DNA from: an uncultured Collinsella sp.
GTDB lineage: Bacteria > Actinomycetota > Coriobacteriia > Coriobacteriales > Coriobacteriaceae
NCBI GenBank assembly: GCA_958412345.1
Contig: CATYSO010000014.1
Location: 1-59,162 of the forward strand
Length of the DNA: 59,162 nucleotides
Reading direction: 5' to 3'
The translations under genes were made by a program, and so were the position numbers. Below, piece by piece: positions 1 through 8,390 of this stretch (positions are counted from its first letter, which is position 1; every line of letters starts with the position of its first letter). The notes below the pieces were generated by a model. That model searched no databases. It saw only the letters and a program-made list of their open reading frames with translations, and was not told where the DNA came from.

Positions 1-49
1 AGCCGTGCAACGGAAAAGAGCCGCCCTTTCGGACGACTCAAACTGTAAT

Positions 50-125
50 GGGGCTCTTTTAGCTACCCCGGCCGTCAATCGACCAAACCGTTTGTACCTT
101 CAGCCGAGGCAGCTAAAAGAGCCCC
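50..125. repeat. Inverted repeat upstream of tex, member of a dispersed repeat
   Basis: Arms GGGGCTCTTTTAGCT (50-64) and AGCTAAAAGAGCCCC (111-125) are perfectly complementary over 15 bp, with a 46-nt spacer. The right arm and its continuation (GTCCCAAAA) recur almost unchanged at 55652-55681, so this is a dispersed element. It may act as a terminator for a gene left of the window. Bases 1-211 hold no other supported gene. Confidence 0.6.
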
Positions 126-211
126 GTCCCAAAAGGACTACTTGGGTGGAGGGGCGGGTGGTATCCTTGGTAGCCCTGTGCTGCAAACGCACCTTAAACA
201 CAAGGAGTTCC

Positions 212-2359
212 ATGGATCTTATCGCCCAGCTCGCCCGCGAGCTCAACCTTAAGGCCGCCAATGTCGAGGCGGCCGTCAAGCTCATCGACGAGGGCAACAC
301 CATCCCCTTTATCTCGCGCTACCGCAAGGAAGCCACGGGCGGTATGGACGACGTCGCCCTGCGCGCGCTCGACGAGCGCCTGTCCTACCTGCGCAACCTT
401 GAGCAGCGTAAAGACGATGTCATCCTGCTCATCGACGCCCAGGGCAAACTCACGCCCGAGCTCGAGCAGCAGATTCGCGAGGCCACGCAGCTCCAGCGCG
501 TCGAGGACCTCTATAAGCCCTACCGCAAAAAGCGCATGACCCGCGCACAGAAGGCTCGCGAGGCAGGCCTGGAGCCGCTCGCCAACATGATCATCATGCA
601 GGCATCGGCCAAGGGCAGCGCACTCGATGCCGCCGCGGCCTACGTCAACGAGGAGGCAGGCTTCGACACCGCCGAGAAAGCGCTCGCAGGTGCGGCCGAC
701 ATTGTGGCCGAGACGGTGGCCGAGGACCCCGAGAACGTCGCCGACCTGCGCGCCTTTACGCAAAACACCGCCGATATCGTCGTCGAGGCCACCGACCCCG
801 CCGAGAAGACTCCCTACGAGCCCTACTACAACTTTGACGAGCCGCTGCGCCGCATCCCCAACCACCGCGTACTGGCCATCGACCGCGGCGAGCGCGAGGG
901 TAAGCTCCGCGTGCGCGTGAACGTCGACGGCGCTGCCGCGACGGCTCGTCTCGGCAACCGCTGGCCCCGTCGCCAGGGCGTCTTCGCCCCGGTCTTTGAC
1001 GCCGCCATCGCCGACGGCTACAAGCGCCTCATGGCCCCCTCGCTGGAGCGCGAGGCCCGCGCCAAGCTCACCGTCCGCGCCCAGACCGAGGCCATCAACG
1101 TCTTTGCCAAGAATCTTGAGGGCCTGCTCTCGGCGCGCCCCGTGCGCGGCGCCCGCGTGCTCGCACTCGACCCGGGCTACCGCACCGGCTGCAAGGTCGC
1201 CGTCATGGACGAGACCGGCAAGCTGCTCGACCACGGCGTGGTCTACCCCACCAAGCCGCGCCACGACGTCGTCGGCACCAAACGCGAGCTCGCCCGCCTC
1301 GTCAAGAAGGACGGCGTCAACACCATCGTCATCGGCAACGGTACCGCCAGCCGCGAGACCGAGGAAGTCGTCTCGGAGTTCATCGCCGAGCAGGCGCCCT
1401 CCTTGCGCTACACCATCGTCAACGAGGCCGGCGCGTCGGTGTACTCCGCTTCCGAGCTCGCCAGCCAGGAGTATCCGGACCTGGACGTCACCGTACGTGG
1501 CGCCATGAGCCTGGGCCGCCGTTTGCAGGACCCGCTGGCAGAGCTCGTCAAGATTCCGCCCCAGTCCATCGGCGTCGGACAGTACCAGCACGACCTTGAT
1601 CAGGCCGAGCTTTCGCGCACCCTGGGCCACGTGGTGGAGGACGTCGTCAACCGCGTGGGCGTCGACGTCAACACCGCGAGCGCGAGCCTGCTGGGATACG
1701 TATCGGGCATCACGCCGAGCGTGGCCAAGAACATCGTGGCATACCGCGAGGAAAACGGCGCCTTTACCGATCGCCGCCAGCTCAAGAAGGTCCCCAAGCT
1801 GGGACCCAAGGCCTATCTCAACGCCGCGGGCTTCCTTCGCATCAGCGGCGGCAAGAATCCGCTCGACGCCACAAGCGTCCACCCCGAGAGCTACGAGGTG
1901 GCGACGTCCGTCCTGGAGCGCGCCGGTGTGGCAGCCAGCGAGCTCAGCCGCGGCGGCGTGCCCGATATCGAGCGCCGCCTGGGCAGCATCTCGGCGCTGG
2001 CAAGCGACCTGGACTGTGGCACCCTGACGCTCATCGACATCGTCAACGAGCTCAAGAAACCCGGCCGCGACCCGCGCGACGACGCGCCCGAGGTGGTCTT
2101 TAGCCGCGCGGCACTTTCCATCGACGATCTGGAGCCCGGTATGGAGCTCAAAGGCACGGTGCGCAACGTCGTCGACTTTGGCGCCTTTGTCGACGTGGGC
2201 GTGCACCAGGACGGCCTCGTGCACATCTCCAAACTGGCCAACCGCTTCGTCAAGCACCCGAGCGACGTGGTACGCGTCGGAGACACGGTGAAGGTATGGG
2301 TCGAAAAGGTCGACCGCGATCGCAAAAAGATCTCCCTCACCATGGTGCAGGGGAAGTAA
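212..2359 (+). CDS. tex: Tex-family RNA-binding transcription accessory protein
   Basis: This encodes 715 aa, the usual length for Tex, a cytoplasmic nucleic-acid-binding protein linked to transcription and RNA metabolism. In order, the sequence shows a helical N-terminal Tex domain (about 1-200), a YqgF/RNase H-like domain starting near residue 316 (VLALDPGYRTGCKVAV), a helix-hairpin-helix region near 480-520 (SGITPSVAKNIVAYREENG) and a C-terminal S1 RNA-binding domain from about 643 (GMELKGTVRNVVDFGAFVD). The frame is open further upstream, but the ATG at 212 is chosen because AAGGAG lies at 202-207 and Tex homology begins there. It is a stand-alone gene, convergent with nothing. The long antisense frame over it is a codon-bias artefact. 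Confidence 0.93.
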   Translation: MDLIAQLARELNLKAANVEAAVKLIDEGNTIPFISRYRKEATGGMDDVALRALDERLSYLRNLEQRKDDVILLIDAQGKLTPELEQQIREATQLQRVEDLYKPYRKKRMTRAQKAREAGLEPLANMIIMQASAKGSALDAAAAYVNEEAGFDTAEKALAGAADIVAETVAEDPENVADLRAFTQNTADIVVEATDPAEKTPYEPYYNFDEPLRRIPNHRVLAIDRGEREGKLRVRVNVDGAAATARLGNRWPRRQGVFAPVFDAAIADGYKRLMAPSLEREARAKLTVRAQTEAINVFAKNLEGLLSARPVRGARVLALDPGYRTGCKVAVMDETGKLLDHGVVYPTKPRHDVVGTKRELARLVKKDGVNTIVIGNGTASRETEEVVSEFIAEQAPSLRYTIVNEAGASVYSASELASQEYPDLDVTVRGAMSLGRRLQDPLAELVKIPPQSIGVGQYQHDLDQAELSRTLGHVVEDVVNRVGVDVNTASASLLGYVSGITPSVAKNIVAYREENGAFTDRRQLKKVPKLGPKAYLNAAGFLRISGGKNPLDATSVHPESYEVATSVLERAGVAASELSRGGVPDIERRLGSISALASDLDCGTLTLIDIVNELKKPGRDPRDDAPEVVFSRAALSIDDLEPGMELKGTVRNVVDFGAFVDVGVHQDGLVHISKLANRFVKHPSDVVRVGDTVKVWVEKVDRDRKKISLTMVQGK

Positions 2360-2392
2360 CAGCAAAAGGCGAACCACCGCCGCCCATTGTCG

Positions 2393-2471
2393 AACTTGCA
2401 AGTTCTTCTCACCTGATGAGAAAAACTTGCAAGTTTTGCAAGTTTTTGTTACTCTCTGAGAAAAACTTGCA
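2393..2471. promoter_or_regulatory. Two tandem TTGCAAGTT hairpins upstream of the ATPase gene
   Basis: Between tex and the ATPase lie two adjacent inverted repeats. The first pairs TTGCAAGTTCTTCTCA (2396-2411) with TGAGAAAAACTTGCAA (2417-2432), 15 of 16 positions. The second pairs 2436-2451 with TGAGAAAAACTTGCA (2457-2471) with a few mismatches. The right arms repeat at 40 bp. AACTTGCAAGTT itself is a perfect palindrome at 2393-2404. The element ends 14 nt before the ATPase ATG, as an operator or a leader hairpin would. Confidence 0.55.
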
Positions 2472-2484
2472 GATTGGACGAACG

Positions 2485-3774
2485 ATGAACGGACAGCCCG
2501 TAGCAAGGGATAACTACCTCAAGAAGCTGATCGCTTTTCGCGATTCAGATGTTATCAAGGTCGTCACTGGCATGCGGCGATGCGGCAAGTCAACGTTGCT
2601 CGACATGATGCGCGCCTATCTTGCCAAAGACGGCGTACCGACTGAATGCCTTCTCTCCTTTCGAATGGAATCATTCGAGCTCGAGGGAATTCGCGATTGG
2701 CGCGAGCTCTACCGCCATGTCGTCGAGCGAATGCCGTCGAGCGGGAAGTGCTATCTCTTCTTTGATGAGCTGCAGGAAGTTTCCAGCTGGGAGAAAGCCA
2801 TCAACGCGCTTCGCGTTGACAAAGACTGCGACATCTACATTACGGGCTCGAATGCGTTTTTGCTCTCCAGCGAAATAGCGACCCTGATCTCGGGAAGATA
2901 CGTTGAGATCAGAATGCACCCGTTGTCTTTCTCCGAATACCTCGACTTCCTTGACCCGACCGAAATCACGAGTAGATATGCCGTCTTTGGAAGGGAAGAA
3001 ATTACCCCGCTCGACGAGTTGCTCGACCGATACCTGAAATTTGGAGGCCTCCCCTATCTCGCCATTTCCGGTCTGCCCGAACGAGAGATGAAGGACTACA
3101 TCTGGAGCACCTACCAGACCATTGTCGGTCGCGACATCTTGGCCCGGGAGGCCCGCCGAGGACGGAGGGCTGTAACGAGCAGAGACCTACTCGACAGAGT
3201 TTGCGCATACCTGGCAGACAACATCTCAAATCCAACATCGATCAACAAGATCGTCGGCTCTTTGAACGAAAGCGGGACAAAAACTTCGCACGGCGTCATC
3301 GACACCTGTGTGTCAGCGCTCGAGGAAACCTATATCTTCTCCCATGCTCGCCGCTTTGACATCAAAGGGCGCGAGGTGCTCAAAACCGGAGGAAAATACT
3401 ATATCGAGGACCTTGGACTCCGTGCCTACCTTGACGGTTATCGCGGCAGCGATAGCGGACGCGCCCTCGAAAACGCCGTATACAACCGCCTCGTCATCGA
3501 TGGTTATCGGGTTTTCACGGGGCACATGCGAAATGCCGAGATTGATTTCGTCGCCATCGGCGACGGGGCAGACCGCAAGTTTATCCAGGTTACGGACACC
3601 ATTGATGAGGAAGCTACGCGCGAGCGCGAGCTGCGCCCCTTCGAACTGAAATCGCTCGAGAAGGTCGCTGCCGGTTACGAGAAGATCCTCGTCGTCCGTC
3701 ACGGCGATCACCCTACGGACATAGACGGCATCAGAATTGTTTCAGCTGTCGATTTTCTGCTTGGACGCTTCTAG
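2485..3774 (+). CDS. AAA-type ATPase with C-terminal DUF4143 domain
   Basis: This 429-aa protein has a P-loop near residue 28 (VTGMRRCGKSTLL), a Walker B segment near residue 90 (YLFFDELQEV) and a sensor-like ITGSNAF. The C-terminal half is typical of DUF4143, with a PD-(D/E)XK-like fold. The core motif reads EIDFVA followed by FIQVT, so the usual catalytic Glu is Gln here. The family is common in anaerobes; its biological role is not established. The ATG at 2485 is chosen because the upstream in-frame extension merely translates the TTGCAAGTT hairpins. No good Shine-Dalgarno is visible, which fits translation from a leader structured by those repeats. A second family member lies at 36728. 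Confidence 0.85.
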   Translation: MNGQPVARDNYLKKLIAFRDSDVIKVVTGMRRCGKSTLLDMMRAYLAKDGVPTECLLSFRMESFELEGIRDWRELYRHVVERMPSSGKCYLFFDELQEVSSWEKAINALRVDKDCDIYITGSNAFLLSSEIATLISGRYVEIRMHPLSFSEYLDFLDPTEITSRYAVFGREEITPLDELLDRYLKFGGLPYLAISGLPEREMKDYIWSTYQTIVGRDILAREARRGRRAVTSRDLLDRVCAYLADNISNPTSINKIVGSLNESGTKTSHGVIDTCVSALEETYIFSHARRFDIKGREVLKTGGKYYIEDLGLRAYLDGYRGSDSGRALENAVYNRLVIDGYRVFTGHMRNAEIDFVAIGDGADRKFIQVTDTIDEEATRERELRPFELKSLEKVAAGYEKILVVRHGDHPTDIDGIRIVSAVDFLLGRF

Positions 3775-3897
3775 CATCGATGTCACCCATCGCGACGATT
3801 CGTTCATCGAAGACGGGTACGTCTAACCGATTACTTGCAACTGCCCCACACGACCGTCGCTCCCCATAGCACGGGTCAAGTTAACGCCTAAAGCAAG

Positions 3898-4103
3898 GGT
3901 ACCCCCGGTAGCGATGTGCAAAATCGCGAGTATTCTGCAATTTCCGCCGTTCCGAACGCCCCTCAGAGGCAATAAAGTCAAAAACAGCCCCCGTTTTAGC
4001 GCCATTAGAGCCAAAACGGGGGCTGTTCTATGCTTCAACTAACTGGTAAAAGTGTTTACCGTGCAGAATACTCGCGATTTTGCACGTCGCTAAAGGGGGT
4101 ACC
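3898..4103. repeat. Nested 206-bp inverted-repeat element with 42-bp arms
   Basis: The arms 3898-3939 and 4062-4103 match at 39 of 42 positions when one is reversed. Both contain GTGCAAAATCGCGAGTATT, and the outer ends read GGTACCCCC. A second perfect hairpin sits inside (3983-4027). Nothing coding is supported between 3775 and 4264. The size and long terminal inverted repeats resemble a MITE or a large bacterial interspersed element, but no target duplication is clear. Confidence 0.6.
3983..4027 (-). terminator. Rho-independent terminator inside the nested repeat
   Basis: AACAGCCCCCGTTTT (3983-3997) pairs perfectly with AAAACGGGGGCTGTT (4013-4027), loop 15 nt. Read on the minus strand the stem is followed by TTTTTGACTTT, so it fits a terminator for the minus-strand aldolase gene. 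It could also stop transcription from the ATPase gene. Confidence 0.65.
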
Positions 4104-4163
4104 TTTGCCCACGGCAGGAGCTGGAAGCCAAGTGCTTACTTGCTGACAAGCTCGTGTCGGCAG

Positions 4164-4264
4164 CCCCGGCCTTTCCTTTGCCTAGCGCGACCCTCGCGAA
4201 GCGCGTGAGCGATAGGGAAAGGAAAGGCCGGGGCGAACAGCCCACGGCGTAGCCAGTGTTCGCC
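4164..4264 (-). terminator. Hairpins immediately downstream of the first fsa gene
   Basis: Two structures follow the fsa stop codon on the minus strand. GGCGAACA (4232-4239) pairs with TGTTCGCC (4257-4264), directly abutting the stop. CCCCGGCCTTTCCTTT (4164-4179) pairs perfectly with AAAGGAAAGGCCGGGG (4218-4233) over a 38-nt loop that is itself self-complementary. No U-run follows, so mRNA 3'-end protection is as likely as termination. Confidence 0.45.
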
Positions 4265-4969
4265 TTACGGCAGGATATGGAAGCCGAGCGAGGCGATGTC
4301 CTTGGCAAAGCCGCGGACGGTGTCGAGCGAGACCTCGTACGGGTCGCGGCCGATGTTCTTGCGCTTGGCCAGGATGCTGTTGGGCGCCGTGATAATCTGG
4401 CAGCCGCAGGCTTCTGCCTGATAGATGTTGATGAGCTCACGCGTGGACGCCCACAGGACCTCGCAGTTGGGCTTGGCGGCGGCCTTCTTCACCGACTCCG
4501 TCATAAACGGAATGGGATCGACGCCGGTGTCAGCGATACGGCCGGCAAAGAGCGAGATGATGGACGGCGTCTCGGCATCAACGGCCTCGACCATCTCGTC
4601 GACCTGCGTAGGCGTAAAGATGGTGGTGACGTTGACCTTGATGCCATCGGCCGAAAGCTTGCGCACCAGCTCGGCGGTGGACTCGCCCTTGGTAGTCACG
4701 CACGGAATCTTGACGTAGACGTTCTCGGCCCAGGTAGCGATCTCGCGGGCCTCGACCTCCATGGTCTCGACGTCGTCGGCAAAGACCTCAAACGAGACGG
4801 ACACATCGGTGATGTGGGCCAGGACCTCCTTGGCAAACGCGCGGTAATCCGTCACGCCGCCCTTCTTCATAAGGGACGGGTTGGTCGTGAAACCCTGAAC
4901 GTTGCCGTTCTCGTACATGTCGAGCATGCCCTCGAGGTTTGCACCGTCAGCGAACACCTTGATTGCCAT
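4265..4969 (-). CDS. fsa: Fructose-6-phosphate aldolase / TalC-type transaldolase (copy 1)
   Basis: This 234-aa cytosolic protein belongs to the small transaldolase family (FsaA/TalC, usually about 220 aa). These enzymes form a Schiff base on a lysine and cleave or make fructose 6-phosphate or related sugar phosphates. The motifs ADGANLEGMLDM, GFTTNPSLMKKGG, NVYVKIP (candidate Schiff-base Lys near residue 88), TTIFTPTQVDE and SLFAGRIADTG are visible. The start at 4969 is chosen over an in-frame ATG eight codons earlier because AAAGGA precedes it and the family begins MAIKVFAD. It is a close paralogue of the gene at 7564-8274. A terminator-like hairpin (5202-5235) separates it from the PTS operon, so it may be transcribed independently. 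Exact substrate is unknown. Confidence 0.85.
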   Translation of the reverse strand: MAIKVFADGANLEGMLDMYENGNVQGFTTNPSLMKKGGVTDYRAFAKEVLAHITDVSVSFEVFADDVETMEVEAREIATWAENVYVKIPCVTTKGESTAELVRKLSADGIKVNVTTIFTPTQVDEMVEAVDAETPSIISLFAGRIADTGVDPIPFMTESVKKAAAKPNCEVLWASTRELINIYQAEACGCQIITAPNSILAKRKNIGRDPYEVSLDTVRGFAKDIASLGFHILP

Positions 4970-5201
4970 CTGCCTGATTCCTTTCGTTAGCATACGGCCG
5001 ATAAACTGCTAAACACTTTACCTACGTTTATCAAGGCGTGAGCTGCGGGTTTTCATCTTCTCGGCGAACGGTTTTGCAGTTTTACCATTTTTATATCGAC
5101 ACCCCAGCGGCAAAACGTTTTTGCTGATCATCGCGGTTGATTCCGTTCGCGGCGCAGAGACAGCGCTTCACCGGTACGTTTTCACAACCACTCCAAAACA
5201 A

Positions 5202-5235
5202 AAGCGGTGACGCCTCATTTGAGACGCCACCGCTT
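5202..5235 (-). terminator. Terminator of the ascorbate-type PTS operon
   Basis: AAGCGGTGACGCCTC (5202-5216) pairs with GAGACGCCACCGCTT (5221-5235) with two mismatched positions and a 4-nt loop. On the minus strand the stem is followed by TTTGTTTTG. It lies 58 bp after the IIC stop. The rest of 4970-5292 (about 320 bp) holds no gene. A TTGATA box on the minus strand near 5028 might belong to a weak promoter for fsa copy 1. Confidence 0.7.
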
Positions 5236-5292
5236 CCGTGTAGGAGCCGGTTATCGGAGCTCCGCCCGATTAGGGCTTAACGTATGCCTGGA

Positions 5293-6684
5293 TTACTCTT
5301 CCTCAACGTGGTTAATCACAGCACCCTTGGTGTGGATGAAGTTGGGGACGAAGGCGACGATCAGAAGGACAGCAAGAATCGCGTAGACACCGGTGGTACC
5401 GAAGGCCTCGGCAGCGCGGCCAAGCGTAATACCAATGACGGAGAAATCGAAGTCGCCGAACGTAGTGTTCTTGAAGCCAAAGACGTCAAGAACGGGCAGG
5501 AGCAGGGCCGGGGCAAAGGTGATGAGCAGGCCGTTGACGAAAGCGCCAAGAGCTGCGCCCTTGCGACCGCCGGTAGCATTGCCGTAGATGCCTGCGGTAG
5601 CACCGCAGAAGAAGTGAGGAACCATGCCCGGGATGATGAAGATGCCCAGGGTAGCGCCCACGATGAACATACCGACCACGCCACCGATAAAGGAAGCGAC
5701 AAAGCCGAGGATGACGGCGGTGGGAGCATAGGGGAAGAAGACGGCGCAGTCGACGGCGGGGATGGCACCGGGGATCAGCTTGTTGGAGATGCCCTGGAAA
5801 GCCGGGACCAGGTCGGCAAGGATCATACGAACGCCGTTATAGACGATGGTGACACCAACGGCAAAGGACAGGGCACAGGTCAGGGCATAGACAATCACGT
5901 TGTCGCCGCCAGCGGTCTTGGTGACGACCGCAGGATCTGCGATGTAAGCGGCGAAAGCGGTAACCAGGTAGAAGAAGGCCATGGTAAGAGCCGTGGAGAT
6001 GGTAGTGTCGCGCAGGAAGGCGAACTTCTCGGGAACCTCGATCTTCTCGGTGCTGTTCTCCTCGGCGTCCTTAGCAAAAAGCGTACCGACTGCAGCGGAG
6101 ATGTAATAGGCGAGTGAACCGAAGTGGCCCATGGCGATTTCATCGCCATCGGTAACTTTCTCGGTGAAACGCTGACCAACAGCGGGAAGCATAGCGCTCA
6201 CGAGGCCCAAGAATATGCCACCCACGATGACAAGCTGGACATCCTGGAAGCCAGATGCCTGCAGAACGGCAGACAGCAGGCAGGCCATAAACATGCTGTG
6301 ATGGCCCGTCAGGAAGATGTACTTAAACTTGGTAAAGCGGGCAATGATAATGTTCACGACGTAGCCGAGAATCAGGATCATCATGGTCTGAACGCCGAGG
6401 ACGCTCTGAGCCATCGAAACGACGACCTCGTTGTTGGGCACGACGCCGGTGATGTGGAAACCGGTCTCGATGAAGGTACCCAGCGGAGCAAGGTTCTCCT
6501 GAACAACAGCGGCGCCGGCAGACAGCATGATGTAACCAAGAATGGGCTTCAGGGTGCCCGTCATCACCTTGTGGGCAGGACGCTTAAGCGCGACAAGGCC
6601 CACAAAGGCAAATAGACCCATAATCCACGCTGGCTTGGTCAGAATCGATTGGATAAACTCAAGTATGGGAAGGATGGCTTGCAT
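5293..6684 (-). CDS. PTS ascorbate-family transporter subunit IIC (UlaA/SgaT-like)
   Basis: This 463-aa polytopic membrane protein resembles the SgaT/UlaA permease family, which moves L-ascorbate or related sugars while they are phosphorylated. Visible family features are the start (PILEFIQSILTKPAWIMG), the glycine-rich GTLKPILGYIMLSAGA and a central GHHSMFMACLLS. Numerous hydrophobic helices end in a basic or acidic tail (HTKGAVINHVEEE). The start at 6684 is supported by AAAGGAAG upstream. An earlier in-frame ATG lacks homology. It is the last gene of the operon fsa-IIA-IIB-IIC. The neighbouring aldolase suggests a sugar entering as a phosphate handled by aldol cleavage. The true substrate is not determinable here. 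Confidence 0.88.
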   Translation of the reverse strand: MQAILPILEFIQSILTKPAWIMGLFAFVGLVALKRPAHKVMTGTLKPILGYIMLSAGAAVVQENLAPLGTFIETGFHITGVVPNNEVVVSMAQSVLGVQTMMILILGYVVNIIIARFTKFKYIFLTGHHSMFMACLLSAVLQASGFQDVQLVIVGGIFLGLVSAMLPAVGQRFTEKVTDGDEIAMGHFGSLAYYISAAVGTLFAKDAEENSTEKIEVPEKFAFLRDTTISTALTMAFFYLVTAFAAYIADPAVVTKTAGGDNVIVYALTCALSFAVGVTIVYNGVRMILADLVPAFQGISNKLIPGAIPAVDCAVFFPYAPTAVILGFVASFIGGVVGMFIVGATLGIFIIPGMVPHFFCGATAGIYGNATGGRKGAALGAFVNGLLITFAPALLLPVLDVFGFKNTTFGDFDFSVIGITLGRAAEAFGTTGVYAILAVLLIVAFVPNFIHTKGAVINHVEEE

Positions 6685-6755
6685 CTGCGCTTCCTTTCTC
6701 TCTAACGTGGGCGCGTTTCCCTCTTCCACAGGGAACCGCCCTTTTTTGTGCCGCT

Positions 6756-7031
6756 TTAGGCGTTAGCGGCGGCCGCCTTGATTGCCTCGAGGGCGTCTTC
6801 GCGGATCTTCTTCTTGTTCACATAGCTGCGAACGATCACAACGTTGCCGTGGAGCTCGGGGGCGAGTTCCTTAACGGTGATGAACAGATCAGGATTTGCG
6901 GAAGAAGCACCGTTCAGGTCCATAGACTCAACGTCGGCCTTGATGCCCTCCTCCTCGCAAAGCTCCTCGACTTTGCCAGCGAGCATCAGGCTAGACCCGA
7001 TGCCGTTTCCGCATACGGTGATGATATGCAT
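6756..7031 (-). CDS. PTS ascorbate/lactose-type subunit IIB
   Basis: This 91-aa cytoplasmic phosphocarrier has the typical IIB P-loop with the phosphorylated cysteine at residue 7 (IITVCGNGIGSSLML). The size and the following Rossmann-like pattern match UlaB/SgaB-type IIB proteins. It receives phosphate from the IIA encoded upstream and passes it to sugar in the IIC permease. The spacing is 72 bp to IIC and 76 bp to IIA, consistent with one transcript. A GGAGAGGAAGG stretch provides the ribosome site. Confidence 0.9.
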   Translation of the reverse strand: MHIITVCGNGIGSSLMLAGKVEELCEEEGIKADVESMDLNGASSANPDLFITVKELAPELHGNVVIVRSYVNKKKIREDALEAIKAAAANA

Positions 7032-7107
7032 GGCAACCTTCCTCTCCTACACGTGACGGTTTTCCCGTCTATCCAAAAGCGGCGACGCGTCGCCGTGCCA
7101 GTAAGGC

Positions 7108-7554
7108 CTAAAAGAATGAACGCATGGTCTCCAAAACCTGCTCGGGCGTATCGCACGCACTGAGTTTGGCAACGCAGTCCTCGTCCTCGAACATCTGCGA
7201 AAGTTCCGCCAAGCAGCCAAGATGAGCCTTGGGATCGGGCGCGCAAATGCCCACGAGCACGTGAACCGGATCGAAATCCTCGTGTCCAAATACGACCGCA
7301 GGATCAAGCGTGACGATGCAGATTCCCGCTTCGCTCACATTGCCATCGGCCTGGGCGTGGGGCATGGCGATACCCTCTTCCAGAACCATATAGGGACCAA
7401 ATTTGTGAACCGATGAAATCATGGCGTCGACATAGCTCTGGTCGCATTTGCCCGCGTCAACGAGCAGCTTGCCACATGCCCTAATCGCCTCCTCCCAATC
7501 GGAAGCCTGGACATGACAGGCAACGAGCTCGGGTTTAAGAAGATCGGTCAGCAT
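7108..7554 (-). CDS. PTS subunit IIA (UlaC / fructose-mannitol type)
   Basis: This 148-aa soluble protein is of the EIIA-2 (fructose/mannitol) superfamily used by ascorbate-type systems. The phospho-acceptor histidine lies in EEGIAMPHAQ near residue 65, and the C-terminal segment LAELSQMFEDEDCVAKL is typical. The start lies only 9 nt after the stop of the second fsa gene, with GGGAGC as ribosome site, so translational coupling is likely. It transfers phosphate from HPr to the IIB protein downstream. Confidence 0.9.
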   Translation of the reverse strand: MLTDLLKPELVACHVQASDWEEAIRACGKLLVDAGKCDQSYVDAMISSVHKFGPYMVLEEGIAMPHAQADGNVSEAGICIVTLDPAVVFGHEDFDPVHVLVGICAPDPKAHLGCLAELSQMFEDEDCVAKLSACDTPEQVLETMRSFF

Positions 7555-7563
7555 GGCAGCTCC

Positions 7564-8274
7564 CTACTCCTCGGGCAGGATATGAAAACCAAGCGCCTGA
7601 ATGTCGCGGGCAAAGCCCTTGACCGTATCAAGCGAGTACTCGAGCAAATCTTTTCCGAAATTCTTGCGCTTGGCAAGAAGGGCGTTGGGGACCGTAATGA
7701 TCTGACAGCCAACAGACTCTGCCTGGAAGATGTTGAGCACCTCACGCGTGGACGCCCAGAGAACCTCGGCAGCGGGCTTAACGGCGGCCTTCTTTACGGA
7801 CTCTGCCATGAGGGGCAGCGGATCAACGCCGGTATCGGCGATACGACCGGCGAAGATGGACAGAATAGAGGGGGTCTCGGCAGAAACGGCATCAACGAAC
7901 TCGTCGACCTGCTCGGGCGTGAAGATGGTGGTGACATTCACCTTGATACCATCGGCGGAAAGACGCTTGACCAGCGCGGCGGTGGACTCGCCCTTGGTGT
8001 TGAGCGCCGGGATCTTAACGTAGACGTTGTCCGCCCAAGTTGCAATCTCGCGAGCCTCGGCCTCCATACCCGCCTCGTCGTCGGCAAACACCTCAAAAGA
8101 GACCGACACATCGGTGATGTGCTCAAGAACCGTCTTGGCAAAAGCGCGGTAGTCAGTCACGCCACCGGCCTTCATAAGGGAAGGATTGGTCGTGAAGCCC
8201 TGAACGTTGCCATTGTCATGCATGTCAAGCATGCCCTCGAGGTTAGCGCCGTCGGCAAACACCTTGATTGCCAT
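7564..8274 (-). CDS. fsa: Fructose-6-phosphate aldolase / TalC-type transaldolase (copy 2)
   Basis: This 236-aa protein is a close paralogue of the gene at 4265-4969, with long identical stretches such as SFEVFADD, KVNVTTIFTP and FAGRIADTGVDP. The candidate Schiff-base lysine is in NVYVKIP. It is the first gene of the PTS operon, so the imported sugar phosphate is probably channelled to it. The ATG at 8274 is preceded by AAGGA. An in-frame ATG further upstream is not supported by homology. Divergence between the copies is concentrated in helices facing away from the motifs, which hints at different regulation or substrate range rather than decay. Confidence 0.87.
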   Translation of the reverse strand: MAIKVFADGANLEGMLDMHDNGNVQGFTTNPSLMKAGGVTDYRAFAKTVLEHITDVSVSFEVFADDEAGMEAEAREIATWADNVYVKIPALNTKGESTAALVKRLSADGIKVNVTTIFTPEQVDEFVDAVSAETPSILSIFAGRIADTGVDPLPLMAESVKKAAVKPAAEVLWASTREVLNIFQAESVGCQIITVPNALLAKRKNFGKDLLEYSLDTVKGFARDIQALGFHILPEE

Positions 8275-8302
8275 GTTCGGTCCTTTCTCATCTATCACTA
8301 TT

Positions 8303-8390
8303 GCTATCGAAAGCTTTTTTCTTTGTTTCAAAAGCTTCTCGGCTTTCTTTTATAAACTATTACAAAAGCTATCGAAAGCTCAATTGTCAA
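8303..8390. promoter_or_regulatory. Direct-repeat operators and -35 box in the fsa/PTS - deoR intergenic region
   Basis: GCTATCGAAAGCT occurs twice, at 8303-8315 and 8368-8380, 65 bp apart, with further AAAAGCTT/AAAGCT half-sites between them. A perfect TTGACA on the minus strand (8390-8385) points toward the PTS operon. The upstream repeat falls in the spacer just after it, where a repressor would block RNA polymerase. The -10 box is weak. The divergent DeoR gene is the obvious binding candidate. No gene is supported in 8275-8622. Confidence 0.55.

Noticed and set aside
2296..2484. Upstream in-frame extension of the first DUF4143 ATPase
   Set aside because: It overlaps the tex 3' end and translates the TTGCAAGTT hairpins into KTCKF-like repeats. 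Family homology begins after 2485.
194..2506. A 770-codon minus-strand frame across tex
   Set aside because: Antisense shadow of a high-GC gene. tex has complete domains and a ribosome site; the antisense product has none.
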